Positions 51,342 to 58,712 of a stretch of DNA of 64,000 nt are shown piece by piece (positions within the stretch are counted from its first letter, which is position 1; every line of letters starts with the position of its first letter). Source of the stretch: JBKBMT01 sp046295655 (GTDB lineage: Bacteria > Pseudomonadota > Alphaproteobacteria > Rhodobacterales > Rhodobacteraceae); assembly GCA_046295655.1 (NCBI GenBank), contig JBKBMT010000006.1, forward strand, positions 1 through 64,000, written 5' to 3'. Both the position numbers and the translations under genes were made by a program. The notes below the pieces were generated by a model. The model was not told the origin of the DNA, ran no database searches, and worked only from the letters and a program-made list of their open reading frames with translations.

Positions 51342-53008
51342 TCGGCCGGTTCCTGCATCTGCGCCCCGCCGCCGCCGCAGGCCATCGGGGCGCCACCGGC
51401 GGGCAGATGCGACGCGGCGCGCCGGTCCCCTGCCCGCGCCTTGCCCTGTGCCCGGATCGCCGCACGCCGTTCGGCTGCACGCGCGGCGCGGTCGGCCGCT
51501 GCTTCCCAGTCCTGGATCTGGGCCTCGGCGATGGTCCGGTTCCGGTCAAAGCCGAAATCCAGCCCGTCGCGGGGCTTCAGGCTGAAATAGCCATGTTTTC
51601 CGAGGTCGTAGAACTGTCGCCGCGATCCGGCCTTGAGAAACGCCATGAGACAGCCCAGCAGATACCTGCGCCGGTAGCCCGTTCCGCGCCAGGGATAGTG
51701 GAACAGCGCCTTCCGGATGTAGAACCTGCGATAGTTCTTCAGCACGCCTTCCAGCAAAGCGCCCCGGGACATGGCCTTGGGCTTCATGATCGGAGTGACG
51801 AAGTTGTATTTCGAGAAGTCGTAGACCTCGACCTGCTCGCGCAGCTCCTGGAACAGCGGGGTGAACGGCCAGGGGGTATACATCGCCCAGTTGGCCAGGT
51901 CGGGCTGCCAGTCCCAGGCCATCCGGAAGGTTTCTTCCAGCGTTTCGGGCGTCTCGTTGTCCAGCCCGACGATGAATTGCGCCTCGACAAAGATGTCGGC
52001 CTCGCGCAGCAGCCGGATTGCCTCCTTGTTCTGGGCGACGGTCGTCTCCTTGTTGAACCGGTCAAGCTTCATCTGCGCCGCCGCCTCGGTCCCGAGGCTG
52101 ACGTGGACAAGACCCGCCTTCCGGTAGAACGCCAGCAGCTCCTTGTCGCGCATGATGTCGGTGACGCGGGTGTTGATCCCCCACTGCACGCGTGCGGGCA
52201 GGTCACGGGCGATCAGTTCGTCGCAGAATTCGATGAACTTCCGGCGGTTGATCGTGGGTTCCTCGTCGGCGAGGATGAAGAAGCCGACCTGATGATCGTT
52301 CACCAGCCGCTCGATCTCGTCCGCCACCTTCTTCGGATCGCGCACCCGATAGTCGCGCCAGAATTTCCATTGCGAGCAGAACGAGCAGGTGAACGGACAG
52401 CCCCGGGCCATGTTGGGGATTGCGACGCGCACCCCGAGGGGTGTGTATAGGTATCTGGACCAGTCGAGGATCGTCCAGTCAGGGTCGATCCCGTCGAGAT
52501 CCTTGACCGTGCTGGCGGCTGGCGTGGTCACGATCCGGTCGCCGTCGAGGAAGGCGATGCCCTTGATCCGCTTGCGGTCCTCGGGCCAGCGGCCGTCCCG
52601 GAGGGTCGAAAGCAGGTCGACCAGGATCTCCTCGCCCTCGCCGCGCACGATGACGTCGATCCACGGCGCCTCGGACAGGACCTGCCGGAACATGAAGGTG
52701 CCGTGGATGCCGCCCAGGATGCGCAGCGCGCCGGGTGCCGCGTCCCGGGCGATCCGAAGCACCTCCTCGGCCTCGTAGATCGCCGGGGTGATCGCGGTGG
52801 TGCCGACCACATCCGGCTTCAGTGCCAGGATCCGTGCGCGGAGCGCCCCATGATCGACATGGTCGGTCATCGCGTCGATGAAATGGATGTCGTCGAACCC
52901 CGCCCGACGCAGCGAGCCCGCCAGATAGGCGACCCAGGCGGGGGGCCATGTTCCCGCGATCTCTGCTCCGCCGGAATGATAGTTGGGGTGCACGAACAGG
53001 ATGCGCAT
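51338..53008 (-). CDS. bchE: Anaerobic Mg-protoporphyrin IX monomethyl ester oxidative cyclase
   Basis: A 556-residue radical-SAM enzyme. The N-terminal cobalamin-binding domain (about 1-160, ILFVHPNYHSGGAEI, ILGGIHGTF) is followed by the cluster motif Cys204-x3-Cys208-x2-Cys211 (GCPFTCSFC). It forms the isocyclic E ring using water-derived oxygen under anoxia. The C-terminal tail is Arg/Ala-rich. GGGAGG precedes the ATG. The aerobic cyclase AcsF is not in the window. Two PpsR operators and an FnrL-like box lie just upstream. Confidence 0.97.
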   Translation of the reverse strand: MRILFVHPNYHSGGAEIAGTWPPAWVAYLAGSLRRAGFDDIHFIDAMTDHVDHGALRARILALKPDVVGTTAITPAIYEAEEVLRIARDAAPGALRILGGIHGTFMFRQVLSEAPWIDVIVRGEGEEILVDLLSTLRDGRWPEDRKRIKGIAFLDGDRIVTTPAASTVKDLDGIDPDWTILDWSRYLYTPLGVRVAIPNMARGCPFTCSFCSQWKFWRDYRVRDPKKVADEIERLVNDHQVGFFILADEEPTINRRKFIEFCDELIARDLPARVQWGINTRVTDIMRDKELLAFYRKAGLVHVSLGTEAAAQMKLDRFNKETTVAQNKEAIRLLREADIFVEAQFIVGLDNETPETLEETFRMAWDWQPDLANWAMYTPWPFTPLFQELREQVEVYDFSKYNFVTPIMKPKAMSRGALLEGVLKNYRRFYIRKALFHYPWRGTGYRRRYLLGCLMAFLKAGSRRQFYDLGKHGYFSLKPRDGLDFGFDRNRTIAEAQIQDWEAAADRAARAAERRAAIRAQGKARAGDRRAASHLPAGGAPMACGGGGAQMQEPAE

Positions 53009-53024
53009 CGCCGACCTCCCGCAA

Positions 53025-53075
53025 TGTCAATTCAGATTGACACCAATAGTGTCGATCTGAATTGACATAGATCAA
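53025..53075 (-). promoter_or_regulatory. bchE promoter: two PpsR/CrtJ operators and an FnrL-like box
   Basis: Perfect TGT-N12-ACA sites lie at 53025-53042 and 53050-53067 (7-nt spacer). The second is the reverse complement of the first except for one base. An FNR-type box TTGAC-N4-ATCAA (53062-53075) overlaps the distal site, so an oxygen-sensing activator and the repressor would compete. This suits an anaerobic cyclase gene. Confidence 0.88.
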
Positions 53076-53095
53076 TCGGGCGGTCGGCGCCCGGA

Positions 53096-53797
53096 TCAGT
53101 TCTGGCGGAACAGGATGTTCTGCGCGTCCCGGTCGGTCTGGAGGCTGGCGCGGTATTCCGCCCCGAGGGCCTTGCCGCGGGCGAAGGCCGGGCGGGCCGA
53201 CAGTGCGTCGAGCCAGCGGCGCAAGTCCGGCTTATCGTCCAGCGTCTGTTCCTGACGGTCCCACAGGATCGCCCAGGGCCAGATCGCCATGTCGGCGATC
53301 GACAGGAAGTCTCCGGCCACGAAGTCCCGGCCATGCAGGCGGTCGTTGAGAACCCGGTAAAGCCGCCCGACCTCGCGCCGGTAGCGATCCTTGGCGTAGG
53401 GCAGGTCCTGCGGCGGATCCAGCGCGGGCGCGTAGGTGAGGAAATGATGCGCCTGGCCCGCCATCGGGCCGACGCCTCCCATCTGCCACATGAGCCACTG
53501 GTCAACCACGATCCGGTCGCGCTGGGTCGCGCCGTAGAAGCGGCCGGTCTTGCGCGCCAGATATTGCAGGATCGCGCCGGATTCGAAGATGGACACCGGT
53601 GCGCCGTCCGGTCCGTCGGGGTCGATGATGGCCGGCATCCGGTTGTTCGGCGCGATCTTCAGGAAGCTGGGATCGAACTGGTCACCCTTGCCGATGTTCA
53701 CATAGTTCACCCGATAGGGCAGCCCCATCTCTTCCAGCGCGATGGCGATTTTCCAGCCGTTCGGCGTGGGCCAGTAGTAAAGTTCGATCGGTTCCAT
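53096..53797 (-). CDS. Glutathione S-transferase
   Basis: A 233-residue two-domain GST of the Nu/YfcG-like kind. The thioredoxin-like half has IELYYWPTPNGWKIAIALEE and the glutathione-binding NRMPAIIDPDG and SIFESGAILQYLA. The helical half has QWLMWQMGGVGPMAGQ, typical of that class. It may act in disulfide or conjugate chemistry. The start MEPIELYYW follows from the fold. It is the first non-photosynthesis gene next to bchE, on the same strand and 21 nt upstream of the bchE control region. Confidence 0.93.
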   Translation of the reverse strand: MEPIELYYWPTPNGWKIAIALEEMGLPYRVNYVNIGKGDQFDPSFLKIAPNNRMPAIIDPDGPDGAPVSIFESGAILQYLARKTGRFYGATQRDRIVVDQWLMWQMGGVGPMAGQAHHFLTYAPALDPPQDLPYAKDRYRREVGRLYRVLNDRLHGRDFVAGDFLSIADMAIWPWAILWDRQEQTLDDKPDLRRWLDALSARPAFARGKALGAEYRASLQTDRDAQNILFRQN

Positions 53798-53820
53798 CGT
53801 GGGCCCTCGGCTGTGTCGGC

Positions 53821-54726
53821 TCAGGATGGCGAGTTTCGGAGGATTGGCAAGGCGGGAAGACGCGGAAGACGCGGCAGGGGCGGGCGGCGGCCGGGGCGGG
53901 GCCGCGACGGAAGCACACCGCGCAGAGCCGACGGCGGCAGCCGGCCCGAGATGATGCCGGACCAGAGCGCCAGCGCACCGGCCCGGGTGTAGGCCGACCA
54001 ATGGCTGACCTTGGCATCCGGTCCGGCGACCGGATAGCCCAGTGCCGCCAGTCGGTCGAGAACCTCCGGCCGGTGCAGCGGCAGGTCAATCCACCCCGGG
54101 CCGGCCCGATCGAGCCCGCCGCCGATCGTGCGCCGAAGCCCGCCCGACAGGGCCAGCGAGAAGCCGGTATCGAACAGCAGATTCTCGCGCGTGACCACGT
54201 TCACCACCTCGACGCAGCGGCCCGCCGGGCTTGCCACCGCCGCGGCGGCGGCGGTTGCGAATTCGGCGCCCGTCAGCAGCACCAGCGTGTCCACGGCCCC
54301 GGCCGGCAGATGCGGCAGCGCCGACAGCGCCACCCGCGCGCCAAGTGAATGGCCCAGAAGGGTGATCCGCCGGTTCGGTCCGGCCTCGCGCAGGGCGGTC
54401 ACCAGCCGCGCCAGCGCCTTCCCGGCGCGACCCGCCGTCCGGTAGGCGGCCCCGAGATGCCCGCGCGCGGGCCAGCCGAAGCCCACTCCCAGCCCGGACC
54501 GGCCGTCAAGGCCCAGCGCGGCAGGCCAGGCCGCCCTGCCGAAACCCGGGGAAGGGGCGAACAGGCTTTCGTGGGGACAATGCCCGGGTTGACCCGGCAT
54601 GTAGCGGAAGCCGTGGATCATCACCGCAACCGCTGCGCCCGGTTCCAGCGCCCGAACCGCATCGGGGACGCACGACGCCCCGGTGGCCAGGCCGTCCACA
54701 GCGGCATCCACCCTGAGAACCGACAT
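53821..54726 (-). CDS. Alpha/beta-fold hydrolase of unknown substrate
   Basis: A 301-residue alpha/beta hydrolase. VMIHGFRYMPGQP is the oxyanion/HG strand and LLGHSLGARVALSALPHLPAG carries the nucleophile Ser. SWSAY near 230 may belong to the acid-His part, but the triad is not clear. The C-terminal 40 residues are Arg/Pro-rich, probably disordered. The start MSVLRVDA was preferred over an ATG 14 codons upstream. Substrate unknown; I cannot assign a family beyond the fold. Confidence 0.75.
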   Translation of the reverse strand: MSVLRVDAAVDGLATGASCVPDAVRALEPGAAVAVMIHGFRYMPGQPGHCPHESLFAPSPGFGRAAWPAALGLDGRSGLGVGFGWPARGHLGAAYRTAGRAGKALARLVTALREAGPNRRITLLGHSLGARVALSALPHLPAGAVDTLVLLTGAEFATAAAAAVASPAGRCVEVVNVVTRENLLFDTGFSLALSGGLRRTIGGGLDRAGPGWIDLPLHRPEVLDRLAALGYPVAGPDAKVSHWSAYTRAGALALWSGIISGRLPPSALRGVLPSRPRPGRRPPLPRLPRLPALPILRNSPS

Positions 54727-54835
54727 GCCTGCCGACCTTTTCCTGCCTGTTGCCCGCGGCATAGGCAAAGCCTGCGACAGGGGGATGAATCGGTCGTGTC
54801 ACCTGCGTGACGGTGCCGGAGAGCAACAGCCTCGG

Positions 54836-56479
54836 TCAGACCAGGCGGCTGACCTCGACCGCCGCGCGCACGAAATCGGCGAACAGCGGGTGCGGGGCGA
54901 AGGGCTTTGACTTCAGCTCGGGGTGAAACTGCACGCCGATGAACCAGGGATGGCCCTCGATCTCGACGATCTCGGGCAGGCGGCCGTCGGGGCTCATGCC
55001 CGAGAACACAACGCCGCAGGCTTCGAGCCGGTCCCGGTAGCGGATGTCCACCTCGTAGCGGTGGCGGTGGCGTTCCTCGATCTCGGTCGCGCCATAAACT
55101 TCGGCAACCTTCGAGCCTTCGGCAAGCTGCGCGGTATAGGCGCCAAGCCGCATCGTCCCGCCCTTGTCATCGGTTGGCCTGCGCTCGACCAGATGGTTGC
55201 CTTGCACCCATTCCTTCAGGTGATAGACGACCGGGGTGAAGCGGCGGGCCCCCTTCTCGTGGTCGAATTCCTCGGACCCGGCGTCCTTCAGCCCGACGAG
55301 GTTCCGCGCCGCCTCGATCACCGCCATCTGCATCCCGAGACAGATGCCGAGATAGGGGATACCCTTCTCGCGCGCGAACTGCGCCGCCTTGATCTTGCCT
55401 TCCGTCCCGCGCTCGCCGAACCCGCCCGGGACCAGAATCGCATGGAACCCTTCGAGGTGCGGCGACGGATCCTCGCGTTCGAAGATCTCGGCGTCGATCC
55501 ATTGGGCATTCACCCGGACGCGGTTGGCCATGCCGCCATGGGTCAGCGCCTCTGCGATGGATTTGTATGCGTCCTCGAGCTGGGTGTATTTGCCCACGAT
55601 CGCCACCCGGACCGACCCTTCGGCGTTGGCAAGCCGGTCCATCACATCCTCCCATCGGGCGAGGTTCGGGCGCGGGGCGGGTGAAATGCCGAAGGCGTCG
55701 AGCACTGCCTGGTCGAGCCCCGCGCGGTGATAGGCAAGCGGGGCCTCGTAGATCGAGCGCAGGTCATAGGCGGGGATGACCGCCTCGGGCCGGACGTTGC
55801 AAAAGAGCGCGATCTTGGCGCGCTCCTTCTCGGGGATCGGATGTTCGGAGCGGCAGACCAGGACGTCGGGTTGCAGACCGATGGACCGCAATTCCTTGAC
55901 CGAGTGCTGGGTGGGCTTGGTCTTGAGTTCGCCCGAAGCCGCCAGATAGGGCAGCAGCGTGAGGTGCATGAAGATGCACTGTCCGCGCGGCCGGTCCTGC
56001 GCGAACTGGCGGATCGCCTCGAAGAACGGCAGGCCCTCGATGTCGCCCACCGTGCCTCCGATCTCGCACAGCATGAAGTCGGTCTCGTCGTCGCCGATAG
56101 CCAGGAAGTCCTTGATCTCGTTGGTGACATGGGGGATCACCTGGATCGTCTTGCCCAGATAGTCGCCGCGCCGCTCCTTCTCCAGCACGTTCATGTAGAT
56201 CCGTCCGGCGCTGATCGAATCGGTCCGGCGGGCCGGCACGCCGGTGAACCGTTCGTAGTGGCCGAGGTCGAGGTCCGTCTCCGCCCCGTCGTCGGTGACG
56301 AATACCTCGCCATGTTCGAACGGGCTCATCGTGCCGGGATCGACGTTCAGATAGGGGTCGAGCTTGCGCAGCCGCACCGAATAGCCCCGTGCCTGCAAGA
56401 GCGCCCCGAGCGCCGCCGAGGCCAGCCCCTTGCCCAGGGACGAAACCACGCCGCCGGTGATGAAGATGTATCGCGCCAT
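54836..56479 (-). CDS. pyrG: CTP synthase
   Basis: A 547-residue enzyme with an N-terminal synthetase (MARYIFITGGVVSSLGKGLASAALG, GTVGDIEGLPFFEAIRQ) and a C-terminal glutaminase domain (LVPGGFGERG, catalytic Cys in GICLGMQ, then HPE in VQFHPELKSKP). It makes CTP from UTP, ATP and glutamine. Start MARYIFITGG by homology. It is followed (in its direction) by the hydrolase gene after 109 nt and preceded by secG. Confidence 0.98.
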   Translation of the reverse strand: MARYIFITGGVVSSLGKGLASAALGALLQARGYSVRLRKLDPYLNVDPGTMSPFEHGEVFVTDDGAETDLDLGHYERFTGVPARRTDSISAGRIYMNVLEKERRGDYLGKTIQVIPHVTNEIKDFLAIGDDETDFMLCEIGGTVGDIEGLPFFEAIRQFAQDRPRGQCIFMHLTLLPYLAASGELKTKPTQHSVKELRSIGLQPDVLVCRSEHPIPEKERAKIALFCNVRPEAVIPAYDLRSIYEAPLAYHRAGLDQAVLDAFGISPAPRPNLARWEDVMDRLANAEGSVRVAIVGKYTQLEDAYKSIAEALTHGGMANRVRVNAQWIDAEIFEREDPSPHLEGFHAILVPGGFGERGTEGKIKAAQFAREKGIPYLGICLGMQMAVIEAARNLVGLKDAGSEEFDHEKGARRFTPVVYHLKEWVQGNHLVERRPTDDKGGTMRLGAYTAQLAEGSKVAEVYGATEIEERHRHRYEVDIRYRDRLEACGVVFSGMSPDGRLPEIVEIEGHPWFIGVQFHPELKSKPFAPHPLFADFVRAAVEVSRLV

Positions 56480-56628
56480 GCTCTGGCTGCCCCCGTGACT
56501 GCTCGGTTTCAAGGATGCGGGAATCGCGGCATCACGGGAGCCAAGCTATAGGGGCATCGCTGGCCGCGTGCAACGCCCCACCAGATGCCGTGGCCGGGCG
56601 GCGCCGGATTTCTAGGGATTGTGTCGTA

Positions 56629-56997
56629 TCAGTCGGCGCGGGGCGGTGTCAGCGGCTGATCGCCAAGGCGGGGGGGCAAGAGTTCGCCCGCCGGCGGCAC
56701 ACCCGGCACCGGCGGCACCGACGGGTCCACAGGCTGTTCGACGCCGATCCGGTCGAGGATCGACACACCGGTTGCCTTGCGCGCGGCCATGATCGTCAGG
56801 GTCAGCGATGTGCAGATGAAGGCGATCGCCAGCAGCCAGGTGAGCTTGCCCAGCGCCGTCGCGGCCGACCGGCCGGACATCACCCCGCCTCCGCCACCAC
56901 CCATCCCGAGCCCGCCGCCCTCGGACCGCTGCAGAAGCACAACGCCGATCAGGCCGAGTGCGAGCAGCAGGTGGATGGTGAGGACGACGTTTTCCAT
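56629..56997 (-). CDS. secG: Preprotein translocase subunit SecG
   Basis: A 122-residue two-helix membrane protein. VVLTIHLLLALGLIGVVLLQRSEGGGLGMGGGGGGVMSGR then ATALGKLTWLLAIAFICTSLTL match SecG, with the Gly-rich loop between helices. The last 35 residues are Pro-rich and not membrane. It assists SecYEG export. It lies 149 nt before pyrG, and 150 nt from the divergent purA gene. No tRNA was found in the adjacent gaps. Confidence 0.95.
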   Translation of the reverse strand: MENVVLTIHLLLALGLIGVVLLQRSEGGGLGMGGGGGGVMSGRSAATALGKLTWLLAIAFICTSLTLTIMAARKATGVSILDRIGVEQPVDPSVPPVPGVPPAGELLPPRLGDQPLTPPRAD

Positions 56998-57147
56998 GCA
57001 GGGGCGATCCTTTCGGCTGGCGCCTAGATAGGGCCAAGTTCTGCCCGGCGCAAGCAGCCGCCGGAGAAGGGGGGACGATTCGCGGTTTCCCGCGCCGCCA
57101 CCGCCGGATATAGGACGCTCGCCGCCAGTGCAGAGCCGGAGGGGATC

Positions 57148-58443
57148 ATGGCCAATGTCGTCGTCGTGGGCGCCCAGTGGGGCGACGAGGGGAAGGGCAA
57201 GATCGTCGACTGGCTGAGCGAGCGGGCCGACGTGATCGCCCGGTTTCAGGGCGGCCACAATGCCGGCCACACGCTGGTCATTGACGGCAAGGTCTACAAG
57301 CTCAGCCTGCTGCCCTCGGGCATCGTGCGCGGCGGCAAGCTGAGCGTGATCGGCAACGGCGTGGTGCTGGACCCCTGGGCGCTGCTGTCTGAGATCGAGA
57401 AGCTGTCGGCCCAGGGTGTCGGGGTCACGCCCGAAAGCCTGATGATCGCCGAGAACACGACGCTGATCCTGCCCATCCATGGCGAGCTGGACCGGGCGCG
57501 CGAAGCGCAGGCAAGTGCCGCGAAGATCGGCACGACCGGCCGCGGGATCGGCCCGGCATACGAGGACAAGGTCGGGCGCAGGGCGGTCCGGGTGGCCGAT
57601 CTGGCCGACGAGGCGACGCTCGATCTGCGGATCGGGCGGCTTCTGACCCATCACAACGCCCTGCGCGCCGGGCTCGGGCTGGACCCGGTCGATGCGGCCG
57701 CGCTGAAGGCGCAGCTTCTCGACGTAGCGCCAAGGATCCTGCCCTTTGCCGGGCCGGTCTGGCGGGTGCTGTCCGAGGCCCGCCGGGCCGGCCGCAGAAT
57801 CCTCTTCGAAGGTGCCCAGGGCAGTCTTCTGGACGTGGATTTCGGCACCTATCCCTATGTCACATCGTCCAACACGCTGGCCGGCATGGCAGCAACCGGC
57901 ACGGGACTCGGCCCGACCGCGGTGGATTTCGTCCTGGGCATCGTCAAGGCCTATACCACCCGGGTTGGCGAGGGGCCCTTTCCCACCGAACTGACGGACG
58001 CCACCGGCGAAAGGCTGGGCCAGCGGGGGCACGAATTCGGCACGGTGACCGGGCGCAAGCGGCGCTGCGGCTGGTTCGACGCGGTGCTGGTGCGACAGAC
58101 CTGTGCGACCTCGGGCATTTCCGGGATTGCGCTGACCAAACTCGACGTGCTCGACGGGTTCGAACGGCTGATGATCTGCACCGGCTACGAGCTGGACGGC
58201 GAACGGCTGGACCACCTACCGACCGCGGCGAATCTTCAGGCGCGGGTCAGGCCGATCTACGAAGAGATGGAGGGCTGGGCCGAAAGCACCGAAGGTGCGC
58301 GGTCCTGGGCCGACCTGCCGGGGGCGGCGGTGAAATACGTTCGACGGATCGAGGAGTTGATCCAGTGCCCCGTGGCACTACTGTCCACCTCGCCCGAGCG
58401 GGACGACACGATCCTCGTGACCGATCCCTTCGCCGGGCGCTAG
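57148..58443 (+). CDS. purA: Adenylosuccinate synthetase
   Basis: A 431-residue GTP-dependent enzyme. The N-terminal VVVGAQWGDEGKGKIVDWLSE (residues 4-24) is the PurA signature; NAGHTLV and GTTGRGIGPAYEDK and LFEGAQGSLLDVDFGTYPYVTSS follow. It converts IMP and aspartate to adenylosuccinate. GGAGGGG precedes the ATG. It is followed 20 nt later by a DUF2842-type gene. Confidence 0.98.
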   Translation: MANVVVVGAQWGDEGKGKIVDWLSERADVIARFQGGHNAGHTLVIDGKVYKLSLLPSGIVRGGKLSVIGNGVVLDPWALLSEIEKLSAQGVGVTPESLMIAENTTLILPIHGELDRAREAQASAAKIGTTGRGIGPAYEDKVGRRAVRVADLADEATLDLRIGRLLTHHNALRAGLGLDPVDAAALKAQLLDVAPRILPFAGPVWRVLSEARRAGRRILFEGAQGSLLDVDFGTYPYVTSSNTLAGMAATGTGLGPTAVDFVLGIVKAYTTRVGEGPFPTELTDATGERLGQRGHEFGTVTGRKRRCGWFDAVLVRQTCATSGISGIALTKLDVLDGFERLMICTGYELDGERLDHLPTAANLQARVRPIYEEMEGWAESTEGARSWADLPGAAVKYVRRIEELIQCPVALLSTSPERDDTILVTDPFAGR

Positions 58444-58463
58444 CCGACCGGAAGCCCGACCGC

Positions 58464-58706
58464 GTGAGCCTCAGCCATCGCACCCGCAAGCGCATCGCAC
58501 TGCTGATCCTCGTGGTCGGCATGCCGGTCTATGTCGTGGTTGCGGTCAATCTGATCGACCTGTTCGACCGTCCGCCGATCTGGGCGGAACTGGCCATCTA
58601 TGTCGTCCTCGGCTTTCTGTGGGCGCTGCCGTTCCGCGCGATCTTCCGCGGCGTGGCGCAGCCCGACCCGGACGCCGCGCCCGAGGACGGCGGTGACCGG
58701 CGCTGA
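58464..58706 (+). CDS. DUF2842-type small membrane protein
   Basis: An 80-residue protein with two membrane helices (IALLILVVGMPVYVVVAVNLI and AELAIYVVLGFLWALPFRAIF), the second ending in the conserved WALPFRAIFRGV that marks DUF2842 proteins of Alphaproteobacteria. GTG at 58464 is the likely start; an ATG inside purA would add a basic non-membrane tail. It is 20 nt after purA and probably cotranscribed. Function unknown. Confidence 0.82.
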   Translation: MSLSHRTRKRIALLILVVGMPVYVVVAVNLIDLFDRPPIWAELAIYVVLGFLWALPFRAIFRGVAQPDPDAAPEDGGDRR

Positions 58707-58712
58707 GCCGGA

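Noticed and set aside
24805..53075. LH2 (pucBA) antenna genes
   Set aside because: Only the LH1 pair at 29031-29364 was found; no second alpha/beta antenna pair is present in the window.
56480..57147. tRNA gene near secG
   Set aside because: The gaps on both sides of secG were read for cloverleaf arms and a T-loop consensus; none was seen.
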